From Robiginitalea sp. (GTDB taxonomy: Bacteria > Bacteroidota > Bacteroidia > Flavobacteriales > Flavobacteriaceae): a DNA stretch of 37,022 nt. The translations under genes were made by a program, and so were the position numbers. This document shows positions 1 through 8,007 of the stretch, one piece after another. Where the stretch lies: contig JAHEJJ010000032.1 of NCBI GenBank assembly GCA_024638915.1, forward strand, positions 1 to 37,022, in the 5' to 3' direction. The notes below the pieces were generated by a model. It saw only the letters and a program-made list of their open reading frames with translations, did not search any database and was not told the origin of the DNA. The stretch's first letter is position 1. Each line of letters begins with the position of its first letter.

Positions 1-797
1 CCGTCATATTTTGCAATGCTGGCCGGTGCACCCAACCAAAGGTTTTTATTGCTATCTATAAATTTGGCAGAAATCCACAGACTTCTAAAATCATAGCCTT
101 CGTTGTCTTTACTAACTGAATGAAAGACCCCATCTTCAAAATAATAGATCCCGTAATCTGCAATGAAGAAAAGCTTCCCTGCCTCATCTTCATAAAAATC
201 CTTGACAAAATGGCAATCGCCGCAAGGCATTTCTTTTTGCCGGTAATCTGTCCACTCCCCTGTTTCTTTTGAAAGCCGCAAAAGCGCTCCTTTTGCAAAT
301 AGTCCACCCTTTTCTGCACCTGGCTTGACCGCTGAAACGCCAAGCCAAAAATCCCCACTGGATGCTTCGTAAATCTCGGTTACCACCGCTGCTTTGATAC
401 CCATTTCCATCGTGTTCATAGGCTTCCATTCCTTCCCATCGTAAATAGCTATTCCGCCCTGATACAATTGTCCTGTAGCATAGCCATCCCAGAACATGTC
501 GGGCGATCCCGTACCGATCCAAATCCGCTCTTTGCTATCAACGAGATAGGAACCAATCGTATTCTTAAGGAGTTCATCTTCCTTATTGAGAATGTCCCAT
601 TCCCCATCCTTATAGATGTTTATGCCCTTAGTGGTTATAAACCAGGTAGCACCATCAACATATTCGAAGACACCCAAAGTGATTTTGTTGTCCATCAGCA
701 ATTCTGCCTTGTCGGTATAGCAGGTCCATGTCTCCTGCGCCAGGGCCTGATTCGAGAAGAACCATAAACCTATATAAATCAGAATAATTGCTTTCAT
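1..797 (-). CDS. Secreted Reg_prop-type beta-propeller protein, cut by the window's left edge
   Basis: This is an open minus-strand frame from the ATG at 797 to the window edge, about 265 residues with no stop. It begins with a signal peptide (residues 1-20, ending SNQALAQE). The rest repeats short blade motifs of the two-component-regulator propeller (Reg_prop) kind: RIWIGTGSPD near residue 91, a weaker DFWLGVSA near 149 and NLWLGAPAS near 252, with IYKDGEWDIL and IYDGKEWKPM blades between. Reg_prop blades form the periplasmic sensor of hybrid two-component systems in Bacteroidota, but also occur in stand-alone secreted proteins. The C-terminus lies outside, so a downstream histidine kinase or cyclase domain cannot be excluded. 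A PCGDC pair of cysteines near residue 191 could form a disulfide or bind a metal. The propeller assignment rests on motif recognition. Confidence 0.8.
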   Translation of the reverse strand, partial: MKAIILIYIGLWFFSNQALAQETWTCYTDKAELLMDNKITLGVFEYVDGATWFITTKGINIYKDGEWDILNKEDELLKNTIGSYLVDSKERIWIGTGSPDMFWDGYATGQLYQGGIAIYDGKEWKPMNTMEMGIKAAVVTEIYEASSGDFWLGVSAVKPGAEKGGLFAKGALLRLSKETGEWTDYRQKEMPCGDCHFVKDFYEDEAGKLFFIADYGIYYFEDGVFHSVSKDNEGYDFRSLWISAKFIDSNKNLWLGAPASIAKYD

Positions 798-1126
798 ATT
801 GGTTGAAAATTAGACTAACTAATTTACAATTTAAGATCGGTAAACAAGAGGCTTATATACATTTTCTCCATGATTTATACCGCCTCTGGTGGGTGATTTG
901 GAAAGAGATATTCTTAGTCGCGTATATAAAGTGAATTACAAGGCGTAGCTTTTCTTCCTCATTACTATCGAATTCCGAATTGCTCTTGCGCGATGATAAC
1001 TCGATAAAACAATGATCCTGGGAATAGTTATAGTTCTCATCTTTTTGGGGGCTTTCGCCTTAAGCTATTCGCTAAACTCTAAATTATTATGCTATCAGGG
1101 CATGTGTTGGTGATAATTACAAAAAA
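798..1126. other. Intergenic stretch without a convincing gene
   Basis: These bases separate the start of the Reg_prop gene from the terminator of the metalloprotease lipoprotein. The promoter of the Reg_prop gene should lie in the left part, but no clear TTG/TAnnTTTG pair was found. The only coding candidate is a 33-codon hydrophobic ORF on the plus strand, listed separately with low confidence. Confidence 0.5.
1012..1113 (+). CDS. Possible small hydrophobic peptide (33 aa)
   Basis: ATG at 1012 opens 33 codons ending in TGA at 1111-1113. The peptide starts MILGIVIVLIFLGAF, a single apolar segment of about 18 residues that could be a membrane helix or signal peptide, and ends with two cysteines (LLCYQGMCW). 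It is the only frame in this gap with a protein-like composition. No promoter box or ribosome site was recognised, and the hairpin just downstream has its T-run on the opposite strand, so it would not terminate this ORF. It could be a membrane micropeptide or chance. Confidence 0.2.
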   Translation: MILGIVIVLIFLGAFALSYSLNSKLLCYQGMCW

Positions 1127-1162
1127 AGAGCTCGATACTGGCCAAAGACCGTATCGAGCTCT
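1121..1162 (-). terminator. Rho-independent terminator of the metalloprotease lipoprotein gene
   Basis: A perfect 12-bp inverted repeat (AGAGCTCGATAC at 1127-1138 and its complement at 1151-1162) encloses a 12-nt loop. Read on the minus strand, it is followed by a run of seven T (1127-1121). It lies about 60 nt after the stop of the 1225-2325 gene, in the right orientation to end it. Confidence 0.85.
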
Positions 1163-1224
1163 CTATGTTAACTATGGTTCTCGTTCAATTGAGTTAAGAA
1201 CCAGTTACTTTTTATATCAAGGCA

Positions 1225-2325
1225 TTACTTCTTTTCGTCATAGGTAACAAATCCTATGGGCTGCAAAATCGTTTCCATTTGACCAATATGCAAGCCCTGC
1301 GAGGTATCACCTTCTTCAAGTGTACTTAAATCCACACCAGGTGTACCTTTTGGCAATTCGTAAGACTCACCCACACTACTGGTGACATAACCTAAATCCC
1401 TCATAGATCCTGCGGTAATCCTGCTCAAAGGATTTTCGCCAAGATTAAGAAAGCCGGTCATCAACTCATTTTGCAGAGTGGACTCCTGCCAATGGCTAAA
1501 AGCAGTACCAGGACCTCCCAAAAATTCAATGGGCAGTTCTCCAGTGCCACCTTCGGCATTCCAGAATACATTTGCTTTTCTTCCTGAAAAGTACGGACTG
1601 GTATCAGGACCTTCACTCAATGTGCGGTCAAATCCAAAGGGTGCCACATTCCATAGGGTACCCACTCCTAAAACATGTCCCATTTCGTGAACAATCACCG
1701 CTTCAAAAAGATCGAGTTGCTCAAGGAAATCAAGGTCATCCGAGTCGAAGAACATTACCCCTGAGAGCGTTAAAAAATCAATGGTTCGGACAAATCTAGG
1801 GCCTGCTGCCCCAAGGACGCCGAAGGGTCCGTCGATTGGTATCAAAGCTATTTCAATTACTATATCATCGAGTGTACCATCTACTGCTGGCGGTAAGCCT
1901 TGAAACGCAGAAGGAATTACACCCGTAAAAGATGGAACATCTCCTATGATAATACGCTCCCAACGATCAGCCGCCTCTTCAAATACTTCTCGTTGTCTAT
2001 CTGTAGGGGGTACAACAAATTTCAAGCTAATGTTGAAACGCCCCCGATCATCTCCGGCCGCATTGGTGGCACGAGCAGGATCAGAGTCGAGAAAATTAGA
2101 CGCATCCTTGATTTCAATCGGTTGGTCCGGATCAGGAACCAGAGTCAAAGACTGCAGCTGATATTCATTTTCAACGGGGTTATCCACTATCGCCTGCTCA
2201 CTACAGGAGTTTAAGAAAAATAATCCCATCGCAATACCGATTAAAAGCTTAGATCGATTTTTGGCCAATTTGAGTAAAGACTTTGTTTGGCTGTGAAGGA
2301 CATGGTGTTCAAGTAATCTTTTCAT
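1225..2325 (-). CDS. Leishmanolysin-like zinc metalloprotease lipoprotein
   Basis: Predicted secreted zinc endopeptidase of 366 residues. A long basic N-region precedes a hydrophobic segment and a lipobox (FLNSC, Cys41), so lipid anchoring is expected. The catalytic motif is VIVHEMGHVLG, with His213, Glu214 and His217. A third ligand candidate is His278 in FSHWQE, and NELMTG (Met289) looks like the Met-turn. The spacing of about 60 residues between HExxH and the third His, plus the GTLW and NELMTG signatures, match leishmanolysin (M8-like) rather than the short-spaced astacin or matrixin families. Residues 97-200 form the likely N-terminal half of the catalytic domain. No propeptide or sorting domain is visible. 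The gene stands alone with its own terminator. An internal ATG at residue 33 would leave too short a signal peptide, so the upstream start is kept. The substrate is unknown. Confidence 0.85.
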   Translation of the reverse strand: MKRLLEHHVLHSQTKSLLKLAKNRSKLLIGIAMGLFFLNSCSEQAIVDNPVENEYQLQSLTLVPDPDQPIEIKDASNFLDSDPARATNAAGDDRGRFNISLKFVVPPTDRQREVFEEAADRWERIIIGDVPSFTGVIPSAFQGLPPAVDGTLDDIVIEIALIPIDGPFGVLGAAGPRFVRTIDFLTLSGVMFFDSDDLDFLEQLDLFEAVIVHEMGHVLGVGTLWNVAPFGFDRTLSEGPDTSPYFSGRKANVFWNAEGGTGELPIEFLGGPGTAFSHWQESTLQNELMTGFLNLGENPLSRITAGSMRDLGYVTSSVGESYELPKGTPGVDLSTLEEGDTSQGLHIGQMETILQPIGFVTYDEKK

Positions 2326-2637
2326 AATGTGTTAAAAAATTTAGTTTAAGGCAGCTTAATTTATACAAGCCACTGATTATTCGACGCTCAATGTAGACAA
2401 AAAAATGTACAAGTATTGGAATCCGGTAAATCTTCCCGCCAAAAATTTGTAGATAAGGAATTTAACGATAAATATTGCCGTTCATCTGGTTGATTTGAAC
2501 GAATAGCACCCAATTGATCTCAAAAAGAGTTGGTCTGCTTATGCAGGAATATCGTATGGCCAAAAAACAGGACTTTTCGGGACAGATGCCATAATTCCCG
2601 TATTAACGGCTTTTTCAAGAAGTAAGCTTAGTATTTT
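2326..2637. other. 312-nt intergenic stretch, no gene seen
   Basis: This lies between two minus-strand genes and is AT-rich. It must hold the promoter of the metalloprotease gene (right after 2325) and the end of the upstream transcript. Short readable stretches occur around 2520-2620 in two plus frames, but neither has a start with a coherent product. A decayed gene remnant is possible but not supported. Confidence 0.4.
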
Positions 2638-3249
2638 TTAATGCACTCCCCGGCAATTAGCTTCAAGGGTGACTTTAATTCTATCAATTTCAGACGCACC
2701 AGCAGGCAGTTCTTCCATTTCTAAACCTATATAATCATCAGCAGCTTTCCATTTTGCAATGGTCTCACTAAAATACTGGGAAGCTATAGCATCTGTTTCA
2801 TAGACAAATAACTCATAAGTTTCGCCCTGGTCACCACCAAATCTGGTAACCACCTGCCAGTTTCCTTTTTCTTTATATGAGGTATTAGTGTAGTCTGACT
2901 GTGGATAGAATTTCTCGTCTGAAGGTCTTAACAGCACCCAAATGTCTTTATCATGTGTTTCGGGATAAACGCCCATGGTAAGGATACGACATTTGACCTC
3001 ATCACCATCAACCGGGGATATTACCTGTACCTGTTCCACCGGATATTCCACCTGCAATTTATTTCCGGTATCGAACATCTCAACATAGGCTAATGGATTC
3101 ATGGATCCATAACCAAAACCTCCATAAAACAATAACACCATCGCTGCAATACCTAATGCTATTCTAATACTCGCATTCTTTTTATAAAGTATTGCCATTA
3201 ATAAACAGATTGTACCTACAATAATTGATATAATAATACTTGATTGCAT
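2638..3249 (-). CDS. Small membrane-anchored protein of unknown function
   Basis: A 203-residue protein not recognised as a named family. Two hydrophobic helices (about residues 4-22 and 29-47) with a short basic loop (YKKNASIR) anchor it. The remaining 155 residues are soluble and rich in aromatic and acidic residues. A stretch starting VISPVDGDEVKCRILTMG, then DIWVLLRPSDEKFYPQS, resembles an Ig-like or carbohydrate-binding beta-sandwich in rhythm. That fold is inferred, not shown. The two cysteines (Cys87 and Cys199) may pair if the domain is extracytoplasmic. The gene is monocistronic, with over 250 nt on each side. Confidence 0.7.
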   Translation of the reverse strand: MQSSIIISIIVGTICLLMAILYKKNASIRIALGIAAMVLLFYGGFGYGSMNPLAYVEMFDTGNKLQVEYPVEQVQVISPVDGDEVKCRILTMGVYPETHDKDIWVLLRPSDEKFYPQSDYTNTSYKEKGNWQVVTRFGGDQGETYELFVYETDAIASQYFSETIAKWKAADDYIGLEMEELPAGASEIDRIKVTLEANCRGVH

Positions 3250-3509
3250 CGCAACTTGAATTAATCGTTAAGCTCTTCTTTTAATACATTTCTTCTACTA
3301 ATATAAGCAAATTTAAGGCACTGAGTTATTATAAAACCAGAGCTAAATTGAGTAAGGAAAAACATTTTTCACTTTCTCTTTAAAGCCCTGTATTATCTTG
3401 CCTTATCATAGTTAGTTCAGGTGAAATTTATCTTTTTACAAGCTTTTGCGTTGAGGAAAGACTTTAATCAATGTACCATAAGCAATTGTAAACAAGTACT
3501 TTGCAGAGA

Positions 3510-4310
3510 TTAAGGTTTTATAAACGGCATCCCCTGTTGGGCCTGATAGAAAGTATAGGCAATCCAGGCTCCATAAATCAATCCGAAAAGAATCACTACC
3601 AGGCTCTGTATTTTGTTCGGGGCTTTCCATTTACGATAAAGCACCCATGCCAATAATGGGATGATCTGCAGTCCGTGTAAACCAAAAAAATGTGCTACCC
3701 GCAGGTCTCCGGCAACCGTACTCCAGTTTAAAAGTGGTAGTCCCTCTCCCCCATCGGCAACGCCAATATTATGCGCCATCTGACCGATCATCTGTCCGCC
3801 TACCCAACTGCCGTAAAACACGATCAGCCAGCCCAGCAATATGGCCCATTGAATGGATCTGGGTGTGTTTAACCTAAGCCTGATGGTTTCTATGATAAAA
3901 AAGAACATCAGAAGGACAACAATACTGATTAAGATCCCCATAGCCGCAAAGAGCAATCCGTCTACAAGATTCGATTGGTTGTAATGAGACAAAATACCTC
4001 GAGCCGCCTGTATAAAGATGATCAGGATCTCGATTAAGAGTGCCCAGGAAAGAATATTATTAAGAATGTTTTTCTTTTTTCTCGAGAACGGATAAAGCGT
4101 AATAAGAAATCCAACGGTTAGGATATAGATGCCCCCCGAGACGGTGAATTTTAAAGGTTTGAGCCATACATTGACCCCCATAAGTATTCTGTCATCTACC
4201 ATCAGTCCGATGATGCAGATCATACTCAGGAGAAAATGGAACATGGCGATCCAAAAAAGTATCGGACTTTCCTTTCTTACGGTGCTGAGCACTGTTCTCA
4301 AATGTTTCAT
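3510..4310 (-). CDS. Polytopic membrane protein, unknown function, paired with an ABA4-like gene
   Basis: A 266-residue protein with about seven hydrophobic helices and almost no soluble parts. A conserved-looking histidine pair lies in one late helix (VAHFFGLHGLQIIP, about residues 205-218), which could bind a metal, heme or pigment. Another notable loop is WVGGQMIGQMAHNIG, near residue 166. The start codon overlaps the stop of the upstream ABA4-like gene by four bases (ATGA), so the two are probably translationally coupled and work together. The family is not recognised by name. Integral-membrane location is safe; function is open. Confidence 0.75.
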   Translation of the reverse strand: MKHLRTVLSTVRKESPILFWIAMFHFLLSMICIIGLMVDDRILMGVNVWLKPLKFTVSGGIYILTVGFLITLYPFSRKKKNILNNILSWALLIEILIIFIQAARGILSHYNQSNLVDGLLFAAMGILISIVVLLMFFFIIETIRLRLNTPRSIQWAILLGWLIVFYGSWVGGQMIGQMAHNIGVADGGEGLPLLNWSTVAGDLRVAHFFGLHGLQIIPLLAWVLYRKWKAPNKIQSLVVILFGLIYGAWIAYTFYQAQQGMPFIKP

Positions 4311-4729
4311 GCTGTTTTGATTTTAACCGATCTCATGAGCATAAAAAGCAAAAAGCCTACCGGGCCCAACATAAAAGTCGCCAACAGGCAGGGTGCCATA
4401 AATAAGGGATGAATACCCAGATTTTCATTTTGTTTGATCATCCACATACCTACCAGAAGGTCAAAAGCCAGGTAGTGAACCCATCCGGCCAATACTGCAT
4501 TTTCCTCCGTAAACAGTTCCATAACGGACGACAGGCTGCCGAAATCCATACCACCACTGATGCGTATTGCGATGACGATGTAAAGTACGTATACCAGCGA
4601 AAGGATCAGAGGAATCACCTTATAATCCATAAGGAAACGGGTAGCTTTCCATTTGGGCAGAACGATCATGAGCAGCCACATGGGTAAGACAATCAAATTA
4701 GCTAAGGAAAAAATATCGGTGGCTGTCAT
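4307..4729 (-). CDS. ABA4-like (DUF4281) membrane protein
   Basis: A 140-residue protein with four hydrophobic helices. The pattern starts SLANLIVLPMWLLMIVLP, continues with a mid-protein GWVHYLAFDLLVGMWM and ends with a GPVGFLLFMLMR-like helix. It matches the ABA4-like/DUF4281 family, whose plant founder is needed for neoxanthin formation. Bacterial members are of unknown function. The typical GWVHYLAFDL block with its His and Asp is present, so the protein looks intact. It is the first gene of a two-gene operon and overlaps the following polytopic gene by four bases. A role in carotenoid or membrane-lipid chemistry is a guess from the plant homologue. Confidence 0.8.
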   Translation of the reverse strand: MTATDIFSLANLIVLPMWLLMIVLPKWKATRFLMDYKVIPLILSLVYVLYIVIAIRISGGMDFGSLSSVMELFTEENAVLAGWVHYLAFDLLVGMWMIKQNENLGIHPLFMAPCLLATFMLGPVGFLLFMLMRSVKIKTA

Positions 4730-4849
4730 TGGTATCGGCTTTTAAGGTTGATCAGATTATAACCGCCCAAAAGATAATAAAGAAAATATTAGGATTTTGA
4801 GGTTGAGGCATTTTATCCGGGTATAGAATTGTTGACAGAAGGATATTGT

Positions 4850-5260
4850 TTACCAGGCGCCTAATATCACGCCCATTAGTGTGAGCGAGACCAGGCTATA
4901 GCCTGCATTAACCAAAAAGATCTTTAAAGACTTCATTTCAAACAGGTACTGTATCCCTGTAAAAGTTACTACCCAACCTAGACCTGCAAAAAAACCTGCT
5001 AACAGACCGGTCATCAGATCAGCCTGGTGACCTATAAACATATCTAAAATAAAAGCCGCAATAACGGCCAGAATTAAGGATAAGCCGAATGTTCTGGCGG
5101 TATTTCTGCTTTTAAGATCTTCAACCGAAAAGTTAAAATAATTCATCCAGGTTTTTCCAAACAACGGGCCGTACCACAAGCCACCCAATAGGAAAGTTGA
5201 CAGCGCCGCTACAATGACCGACCACCAATTAATCTGTGCAAATGCAAATGCTAAATCCAT
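4850..5260 (-). CDS. DUF1761 family membrane protein
   Basis: A 136-residue protein with four hydrophobic helices. The first helix and following loop carry the family hallmark LLGGLWYGPLFGKTWM (about residues 24-39), and GLLAGFFAGLGWV lies near 84-96, as expected for DUF1761. Length is typical. Biochemical function is not known for the family. It lies 64 nt downstream of an AraC-type regulator on the same strand, and that regulator could control it. Confidence 0.8.
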   Translation of the reverse strand: MDLAFAFAQINWWSVIVAALSTFLLGGLWYGPLFGKTWMNYFNFSVEDLKSRNTARTFGLSLILAVIAAFILDMFIGHQADLMTGLLAGFFAGLGWVVTFTGIQYLFEMKSLKIFLVNAGYSLVSLTLMGVILGAW

Positions 5261-5324
5261 AATGTTGCGTTTTTTAGTTATGGACTCAAGATAAGACCCC
5301 AGACAATGCTAGTCTTGTATAAAA

Positions 5325-6158
5325 TTAACCTTGCTTGTCTAAAGGAAAAAAATTCGGTTCGCCATCGGAAAGTCCCTCATAAATAAATTCTTTTGGGCTA
5401 AATCCAGAGAAGTGCTTAAATGTTTTAATAAAGTGGGGTTGATCTGAAAACCCGTAATCATAGGTCAACTGCGCCCAGTTAAGTCTTTCTTTTTTTTGAA
5501 TTTTTGACAATATATCGTTGAATTTTATGATTCGTTGATAATATTTTGGGGTGATTCCGATATACTTCTTGAACTGGCTGATGAGGTGTTTTCGTGTAAA
5601 GGGGTAATCCGAAAAGAGCTTATCGAAATTGGTAGCTGATTTCTCTACTTCTACCCGCTCTAAAATCTTTAGGAAAACCTGTGGAGGCTGTTTCTTTGAA
5701 TCGTAGATAGACTCAAGCCAGGCTTGAGCTAAACCAAATATTTGTGCTGAATCCTTTGCATCTATGAGTTGACTGCGCAGTGAAAGAATATCGTTTCCAA
5801 ATAGTTCTTTAGCATGAAAAATACAATTGCTTATTTCATTTAACGGGATATGGATAAATGGATAAGTGCCAAAGGGCTTAAATTGTATGATAAACATTTC
5901 AGATCTCTCATGGGCCGAAATGGTAATGTAATTCTTATGTACCCCCGATACCCAGACTTCCCTGAACTCCTTTATCGGTTTCAGGGTCTCATTATCATAG
6001 GTGTTTCGCTTGTAGCCATCCAGTTCAAATATGATAAAAACATGACCAGTTGGTATTACCCTTTCCAAGGAATGATCGGGTATAAGATCTTTGAAATAGA
6101 TCAACGATTCAATGTGTTTCCCTATTTCGCCTTCGGGATTGTGCGTTTCAAATATCAT
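5325..6158 (-). CDS. AraC family transcriptional regulator
   Basis: A 277-residue one-component regulator. The N-terminal half (about 1-150) is a cupin-like sensory domain of the DUF6597 type, with IESLIYFKDLIPDHSLERVIP near residue 17 and VFIIFELDGY near 45. The C-terminal half carries two helix-turn-helix motifs of the AraC/XylS type, ending in YDYGFSDQPHFIKTFKHFSG and FSPKEFIYE. The motif order and length are normal for the family. The ligand is unknown. The neighbouring DUF1761 gene follows at 64 nt on the same strand and is the obvious first target to consider. Confidence 0.9.
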   Translation of the reverse strand: MIFETHNPEGEIGKHIESLIYFKDLIPDHSLERVIPTGHVFIIFELDGYKRNTYDNETLKPIKEFREVWVSGVHKNYITISAHERSEMFIIQFKPFGTYPFIHIPLNEISNCIFHAKELFGNDILSLRSQLIDAKDSAQIFGLAQAWLESIYDSKKQPPQVFLKILERVEVEKSATNFDKLFSDYPFTRKHLISQFKKYIGITPKYYQRIIKFNDILSKIQKKERLNWAQLTYDYGFSDQPHFIKTFKHFSGFSPKEFIYEGLSDGEPNFFPLDKQG

Positions 6159-6347
6159 ACGGGGAGATCGATATAATTCGTTTACTATGCAGATTTATTC
6201 CATAGAACGGCATTACAAGCTACATGAAAATCATTTACAACAATTGTAAATATTTAACCTCTCCCAATATTTCTTTTCAACGACTTAATGTGTCGGCTTT
6301 TATGCCGTTCATTGAAAGTATCTTGCCGGGATACAATATGTCTTCTC

Positions 6348-7628
6348 TTAAAATCTTTTACGATTGCGGTTACGGTTTCTTTTTTTGTTTTGATTTTGGC
6401 CTCTGTTATTGTTTGAATTTCGGTTTGTGTTGTGATTCCGATGCTGGGGTTGTCGGGGTCTTTGCTCCGGCTTGTTCCCCATTTCATCTGTTTCCTCTAC
6501 AAATGGATGTTCGGGCATTCGAGGCACTTCCTGCTTGATAAGTTTTTCAATATCCCGAAGATAAGGTCGTTCCTCGCTATCGCAAAAAGAGAGTGCGATG
6601 CCGCTTGCACTCGCACGTCCTGTCCGCCCTATCCGGTGTACATAGGTTTCAGAAACATTGGGTAGGTCATAGTTGATGACCAACGAAAGTTCCTCTACAT
6701 CGATGCCCCTGGCAGCTATATCGGTAGCCACCAAAACTTTTAATTTCCCTTCCTTAAAATTCCCCAGGGCCCGCTGTCGTTGGGGTTGTGATTTATTTCC
6801 GTGAATGGCCGCTGCCTTTATATCCCTTTGGTTCAGTTTTCTGACTATTTTATCAGCTCCGTGTTTTGTCCTGGAAAATACCAGAACCGAATCATCAGGT
6901 CTCTCTTTTAAAAGATGCACCAATAACCCGGGTTTGTTTGGTTTATTCACAAAATAGACCCCCTGCTCCACTTTCTCGGCGGTAGCTTGTTCAGGCCTGA
7001 TGGTTACTTTTTCAAAATCGCCCAGTATTTTTCGTGACAACGCTACAATATCTTTGGGCATGGTGGCCGAAAAGAACAGGGACTGTCTTTTTGGGGGAAG
7101 TTTGGCGATGATCTTCTTTATGTCGTGAATAAAGCCCATATCCAACATTTGGTCCGCTTCATCGAGTACCACGAATTCCAAGTAGCGAAAAGAGATATAA
7201 CCCTGATTCATTAAATCGAGCAATCGTCCAGGCGTAGCAATCAGGATATCGACTCCATTGCGCAATGCACTTACTTGCTTCCCTTGTTTTACACCCCCGA
7301 AGATCACGGTGTTTCTCAAACCTGTGAACTTTCCATAAGCCGTGAAACTTTCGCCTATTTGAATAGCCAATTCACGCGTTGGGGTTACGACAAGGGCTTT
7401 AAGGCGACGTTTTCCCTTCTGTCCGTTTTGCAAATTGTACATATGGTGGAGTATGGGCGCTCCAAATGCAGCGGTTTTTCCCGTTCCGGTTTGCGCGACA
7501 CCCAGCAGGTCTTTGCCTTTGAGTAGAATGGGGATCGCTTGTATTTGAATTGGAGTAGGGTTTTCGTAGCCCTCTGCCTCAAGAGCCTTAAGTATGGGGT
7601 CGGCCAGGCCAAGTTCCTTAAAAGTCAT
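6348..7628 (-). CDS. rhlE: DEAD-box ATP-dependent RNA helicase, RhlE type
   Basis: An RNA helicase with all family motifs in order: Q motif ([10 protein letters not shown]), motif [12 protein letters not shown] (Lys51), [23 protein letters not shown] (DEAD at about 156-159), SAT (about 187-189), then DIAARGID and HRIGRTGR in the second RecA domain. The C-terminal tail of about 50 residues is low-complexity, rich in Asn, Gln and Arg, and ends RNRNRKRF, typical for RNA-binding tails of RhlE proteins in this phylum. The start is placed at the ATG at 7628 (MTFKELGL), where homologues begin. The frame is open back to 7655, but the extra nine residues are not family-like. Likely roles are ribosome assembly and mRNA decay, especially in the cold. 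Confidence 0.95.
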   Translation of the reverse strand: MTFKELGLADPILKALEAEGYENPTPIQIQAIPILLKGKDLLGVAQTGTGKTAAFGAPILHHMYNLQNGQKGKRRLKALVVTPTRELAIQIGESFTAYGKFTGLRNTVIFGGVKQGKQVSALRNGVDILIATPGRLLDLMNQGYISFRYLEFVVLDEADQMLDMGFIHDIKKIIAKLPPKRQSLFFSATMPKDIVALSRKILGDFEKVTIRPEQATAEKVEQGVYFVNKPNKPGLLVHLLKERPDDSVLVFSRTKHGADKIVRKLNQRDIKAAAIHGNKSQPQRQRALGNFKEGKLKVLVATDIAARGIDVEELSLVINYDLPNVSETYVHRIGRTGRASASGIALSFCDSEERPYLRDIEKLIKQEVPRMPEHPFVEETDEMGNKPEQRPRQPQHRNHNTNRNSNNNRGQNQNKKRNRNRNRKRF

Positions 7629-8007
7629 ATTTTGAATTAAGGCGCGAAGGTACACTTATTTGGCTTGGGCATGGTGAAGTTTACCTTTATAGGGTATAAT
7701 ACTTTGCAAACCGACCACAGGTCCCCTGCATTACGCCTACGAAAAGAGGCCATAAATACGATACAAGCTTTAAAACCAACTCCTTCCCAGTAGGGGAATC
7801 TTTCTTTGATTTTCGGGGTCAACCCTATACACCTTAAGGGTACTGTGACCAGGTCGGTTTATTAATATCTACCAGGACAAGTATAACGCCCTTTTATTAG
7901 GTTTAAGTGAACCTGAAATGAACTGATACCAACATACCGATCCATTAAAAAAGAAAAAAACCTTTGATCTTCCCTTTTTATGCTTATATAATGGTCTTTA
8001 GCCTCTA
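7629..8007. other. Intergenic stretch of 379 nt, no gene seen
   Basis: This lies between the helicase start and the end of the VKA-repeat gene. Reading frames here are short or are extensions of the helicase frame on the wrong start. A weak hairpin (AGGTT...AACCT, about 7899-7914) and a T-rich patch near 7974-7980 are seen, but neither forms a clear terminator. Confidence 0.45.

Noticed and set aside
2500-2637. Possible decayed gene with readable plus-strand frames
   Set aside because: The two short frames give no recognisable domain and lack a start with a coherent product; chance is likely.
7637-7822. 61-residue minus-strand frame upstream of the helicase
   Set aside because: It overlaps the region ahead of the helicase start without a family match, hydrophobic or charged pattern of interest, or promoter.
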